A stretch of DNA of 63,803 bases from DASPKT01 sp035626475 (GTDB lineage Bacteria > Pseudomonadota > Alphaproteobacteria > Azospirillales > Azospirillaceae), in NCBI GenBank assembly GCA_035626475.1, contig DASPNP010000054.1:1-63803 (forward strand). The letters are read 5' to 3'. How positions within the stretch are numbered: the first letter of the stretch is position 1; each line of letters starts with the position of its first letter. The position numbers and the translations under genes are program-made. The notes under the pieces are model-generated. The model was not told the origin of the DNA. It did not search any database and saw only the letters and a list, made by a program, of their open reading frames with translations. This document shows, one piece after another, positions 60,949 through 63,803 of this stretch.

Positions 60949-61692
60949 TCAGAACTTCCCGTTCATGAAGAGGCCGCTGAGCTTGGACGTCGCCGAGGTG
61001 CCGATCGGCGGCAGGCTGCTGACGAAGCTGGAAGCCGAGGTCAGCATGCTGCCCAGATCCAGCGTCGCCTGCGACAGCCGCGGCACGCCGTCGCCCGCCC
61101 GGGGCTCGCGCGCGATCGTGTCGAAGTCGCGCTTGTAGGTGCCCGCCTGGATCTGCAGCGCGTAGTTCTGCGCGTCCTTCTTCTCGGTATTGCCGGTGCG
61201 GGTGACCTTGATCACGAACTCGCCCGGGGGCAGCCGGAACTCGCCCTGCTGCATCTTCTCCCAGGCCTTGAAGTTGCCGGACTTCGGATCGCTGTCGGCG
61301 ATCACCGAGCCCAGCTTGGACTCCACCTGGATGCGCAGCTCCTTGTCGCCGATCATGTTGATCGAGACGTCGGCCGGCAGCTGGTTCTTGAACTTGTAGT
61401 AGTCGACCTTGTCCGTGCTCTTCAGATTGCTGAAGACGTTCAGGCGGGTCTGGTCGCGGACCAGCTGGCCGATGTCGGAGGCGTAGCCGCGCGTGCCGAA
61501 GGGGGACTTGCGGACCTCCTTCTGGAAAGCCTGGACCTCCTCCTTGGGCTTCTGCGCCTCGAGCTGGGCCTTGGCCCGCTGCTCGGCGATGCGGTTGGCC
61601 TCCTCCTCGAGCTGCTTGCGAATCTTGGCGAGCTCGGCGGTGGCGCTGGCGGCCGAAGCCGCTCCTGCTGCCGTCGTCGGTGTACCGGCCAT
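60949..61692 (-). CDS. Unknown coiled-coil/beta-sandwich protein
   Basis: 247 residues; CAAGGAGGC 9-10 bases before the ATG confirms the start. Residues 15-65 are a charged coiled coil (LAKIRKQLEEEANRIAEQRA). Residues 85-185 form a beta-rich domain with VDYYKFKNQLPADVSINMIG and GEFRLPPGEFVIKVTRTGNT, resembling a bacterial pre-peptidase/PPC-like sandwich. There is no signal peptide. Position beside FlaF and absence of export signals would fit a flagellar-exported or flagellum-associated protein, but no family is recognised. Confidence 0.75.
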   Translation of the reverse strand: MAGTPTTAAGAASAASATAELAKIRKQLEEEANRIAEQRAKAQLEAQKPKEEVQAFQKEVRKSPFGTRGYASDIGQLVRDQTRLNVFSNLKSTDKVDYYKFKNQLPADVSINMIGDKELRIQVESKLGSVIADSDPKSGNFKAWEKMQQGEFRLPPGEFVIKVTRTGNTEKKDAQNYALQIQAGTYKRDFDTIAREPRAGDGVPRLSQATLDLGSMLTSASSFVSSLPPIGTSATSKLSGLFMNGKF

Positions 61693-61783
61693 GATTCAAG
61701 CCTCCTTGGTCGCGAGACCCCTCAGCCCCACCTTATCCCAGAATAGATAAAATGCAACCGATCTGTGACCGGGGTGGTCCGGG

Positions 61784-62272
61784 TCAGATCGACAGGCTGA
61801 TCTTCGTCAGGTCGGGCCGCGGCGCGGCCGGTTGCGGGGCCGCCGGCTGGACCGGGGCGGCGGGCGCCGCCGCCACGGGCTGCGGAATGGGCTGTGCCGT
61901 GGGCTGCGCACCGCCGGCCGGGCGCTGCGACAGGCCGGCGGCGACATTGCGGTTGATCTCGATGAGGCGGTCCAGCTTCGTCACGTCCAGGTCAATCAGG
62001 CGGTCGAAGGTCTGCTTGTCGACGAGGATGGAGAGCGCGAGGATGCTGTCGCGGATGTCGGCCGGCAGCTGGCACTCCGGATCCACCATCGCGGTCTGGA
62101 AGATGGTCCAGAGGCGCTGGTTCAGCGAGAGCGCCTGGCGCAGCATGTCCGGATCCTCCGGATTCTGCGCCGCATGGATCAGGCGCCGCGCCGCCTCCGT
62201 CAGCCCCCAGGCCTCCACGTCACGCGGATTCTCGGAGGTGGGGCGATTGGTGTATCCCGCGGCGGGCTTCAT
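61784..62272 (-). CDS. flaF: Flagellin synthesis regulator FlaF
   Basis: 162 residues. Residues 1-115 match FlaF of alphaproteobacteria: ENPRDVEAWGLTEAARRLIH, ALSLNQRLWTIFQTAM, LPADIRDSILALSILVDKQT and LIEINRNVAAGL. FlaF works with FlbT to set flagellin translation and export. The C-terminal 45 residues are a Pro/Ala-rich extension absent from the basic family. The ribosome-binding site is weak (GAGTGA). flbT and the main flagellin genes are not in the window. Confidence 0.88.
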   Translation of the reverse strand: MKPAAGYTNRPTSENPRDVEAWGLTEAARRLIHAAQNPEDPDMLRQALSLNQRLWTIFQTAMVDPECQLPADIRDSILALSILVDKQTFDRLIDLDVTKLDRLIEINRNVAAGLSQRPAGGAQPTAQPIPQPVAAAPAAPVQPAAPQPAAPRPDLTKISLSI

Positions 62273-62412
62273 GCTGGGTCACTCATGCTTGCGGACGGGT
62301 TAATCCAACCCATCGGAGTATTTCATAAACCGCTACGCCCGACAAGGAAGTTGCCCTAGGATCGGCCGCAGTAGCAGCCAGGCCATTTCAACCCGCCGAT
62401 GGTAAAAGTCTC

Positions 62413-63803
62413 ATGAATCGCAAGGAGCGCCGGGCGGCCGCGGCCCGGGAGACGGCCGGCAGGGCGGGAGGCGCCACCGCGGCGGATGGCGCGCCGCGGG
62501 CCGGGGAGACGCCGGGCCTTGCCGACATCGTCCGGCTGCACCAGGCCGGATGCGTCGCGGAGGCGGCCGATCTCTACCGGCTGTTCCTGCTGCGGGACCC
62601 GGACAATGCCGACGCGCTGAACCTGCTGGGTGTCGCCTGCCTGCAGCAGGGCGAGGCGGGAGAGGCGCTGGAAAGGCTGAACCGCGCGGCGGCCCTGCGG
62701 CCGCTGTCGGCTGAAATCGTCGACAATCTGGGCTCGGCCCTGCGCGCCGCCGGCCATCCGGCCGAGGCGGTGCTGGCCCACCGCCGCGCCGCAGGCCTGG
62801 CGCCGGCGATGGAGCGGGCGCACTACAATCTGGGCAATGCCTTGGCCGAGACGGGCGCGCACCGCCTCGCCGCCGACGCCTTCCGGCAGGCCGTGACGCT
62901 GCGCCCAGGCTATGCGGCGGCGCATTTCAACCTGGGCAACAGCCTGAAGGCGCTGGGCGACCTGCCGGCGGCGGCGGCCGAGTACCGCGCCGCGCTGGCG
63001 GCGTCCCCCGGCTTCGCCGAGGCATGGAACAATCTGGCGGACACGCTGGTCCGGCTGGGCGACGAGGCGGGCGCCGAGGCGGCCTACCGCCGCTCGCTCG
63101 AGGCCCGTCCCGACCATGCCCAGACGCTGTGCAACCTCGGCAACCTGCTCAAGGACAGGAACCGCCCGCGCGATGCGGAGGCCTGCCTGCGGCGGGCCGT
63201 CGCGGTCGATCCCGGCCATGCCGAGGCACGCCTGTTCCTGGGCGTGGCGCTGCAGGCGCAGGACCGCGTCGGCGAGGCGGTGGAGGCCTACCGCGCCGGG
63301 CTGGCGATCGAACCGGACAATGTGCTCGGCCTGATCAATCTGGGCGCCGGGCTGGAGTTGGCGGGGCAGCTGCCGGAGGCGGCATCCGCCCTGCGCCGGG
63401 CGCTGGCGCTCGACCCCGACAATGCCGAGGCGCACGGCAATCTCGGCCTCTGCCTGATGGATCTCGGGCGCCTGGACGAGGCGGCAGCCCATCTGGACCG
63501 TGCCGCCGCGCTGGCGCCGGACCTGGCGCAGCCCCGCATGGCGCGCGGCATGCTCCGGCTGCGCCGGGGCGACCTGTCGGGGTGGGTCGACTATGGCTGG
63601 CGGTTCGCCGCCGGCGAGGCGCTGCCCGACCGCCGCTTCTCCGTGCCCCGCTGGCAGGGCGAGCCGGTGCCGGACGCGCGCCTTCTGCTCTGGCGCGAGC
63701 AGGGGCTGGGCGACGAGCTGATGTTCGCCACCGCATTCCGCGATGCCATGGCGCGCGCGGGCCGGACGGTCATCGAATGCGATCCTCGCCTGGTGGGGCT
63801 GTT
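62413..63803 (+). CDS. TPR-glycosyltransferase-like protein, 3' end outside window
   Basis: 463 residues visible. After a basic N-terminus (MNRKERRAAAARE) come about eleven TPR units (from about residue 40 to 390; for example YNLGNALAETGAHRLAADAF). They are followed by the start of a GT-B-like domain: RWQGEPVPDARLLLWREQGL, GDELMFATAF, VIECDPRLVGL. The same junction occurs in the gene at 36977-38791, so the two are paralogues. It is divergent from flaF, 140 bases apart. A role in flagellin or surface glycosylation is plausible. AAAAGTCTC offers only a weak ribosome-binding site. Confidence 0.82.
   Translation, partial: MNRKERRAAAARETAGRAGGATAADGAPRAGETPGLADIVRLHQAGCVAEAADLYRLFLLRDPDNADALNLLGVACLQQGEAGEALERLNRAAALRPLSAEIVDNLGSALRAAGHPAEAVLAHRRAAGLAPAMERAHYNLGNALAETGAHRLAADAFRQAVTLRPGYAAAHFNLGNSLKALGDLPAAAAEYRAALAASPGFAEAWNNLADTLVRLGDEAGAEAAYRRSLEARPDHAQTLCNLGNLLKDRNRPRDAEACLRRAVAVDPGHAEARLFLGVALQAQDRVGEAVEAYRAGLAIEPDNVLGLINLGAGLELAGQLPEAASALRRALALDPDNAEAHGNLGLCLMDLGRLDEAAAHLDRAAALAPDLAQPRMARGMLRLRRGDLSGWVDYGWRFAAGEALPDRRFSVPRWQGEPVPDARLLLWREQGLGDELMFATAFRDAMARAGRTVIECDPRLVGL

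Overview
The window is very GC-rich DNA with dense, strongly coding-biased genes. The content points to an alphaproteobacterium, most likely of the Rhodospirillales/Azospirillum-like group. The indicators are a FlaF flagellin regulator, HWE-type histidine kinases, a candidate GGAAC-type general-stress promoter, sigma-54 flagellar promoters, and an L-arabinose/D-galactose dehydrogenase of the Azospirillum type. No rRNA, tRNA, CRISPR array or intact insertion sequence was seen. The taxonomic call is inference; only the sequence features are direct.

Left part (1-15.6 kb): a 3'-truncated HTH-ParA fusion behind a palindromic site; a DinB-fold protein; a CPGC redoxin; a MarR regulator with a cysteine cluster, translationally coupled to a periplasmic protein; a PAS-PAS-HWE kinase; and an oxidative aldose pathway (AraD1/FAH enzyme, GntR-type regulator, sugar 1-dehydrogenase, aldonate dehydratase) with two TAGTCC-type operators. 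A PfkB kinase follows. Between 11.4 and 12.75 kb lie three broken gene ends (alpha-amylase, MATE, LysR) around an intact nucleotidyltransferase. An intact LysR gene and two tandem double-cNMP-domain proteins with a 38-aa satellite ORF complete this part.

Middle (15.7-30.7 kb): a DUF4142 protein; a TetR/acyl-CoA synthetase/two MaoC-like/TfoX-C operon divergent from an alpha/beta hydrolase-TonB receptor-MFS operon, with a palindrome between them, suggesting uptake and CoA-dependent catabolism of a hydrophobic acid or ester; the conserved PrkA-YeaH-SpoVR stress operon; and an orphan GspG pseudopilin.

Surface and signalling part (30.9-48.4 kb): a 786-aa modular flagellin with glycine tracts; a membrane ClpP-like protein; a GT4 glycosyltransferase; an Asp-box sialidase-like protein; a TPR-glycosyltransferase operon; then a complete stressosome module (RsbR-RsbS-RsbT-SpoIIE phosphatase) running directly into two hybrid histidine kinases. 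Dispersed REP-type palindromes sit between several operons.

Right part (48.6-63.8 kb): sigma-54 driven flgK-flgL and flgE genes with very large FlgL (718 aa) and FlgE (899 aa); a GNAT enzyme; an RTX protein; a Calx-beta/FG-GAP protein; a SprA-like putative metalloprotease; an unknown coiled-coil protein; FlaF; and a second, 3'-truncated TPR-glycosyltransferase. The most unusual signal is a beta-rich module (GD-x-[FY]-x-[IV]-x-[IV]-N-G pattern) that appears to be inserted repeatedly in flagellin, FlgL and FlgE alike.
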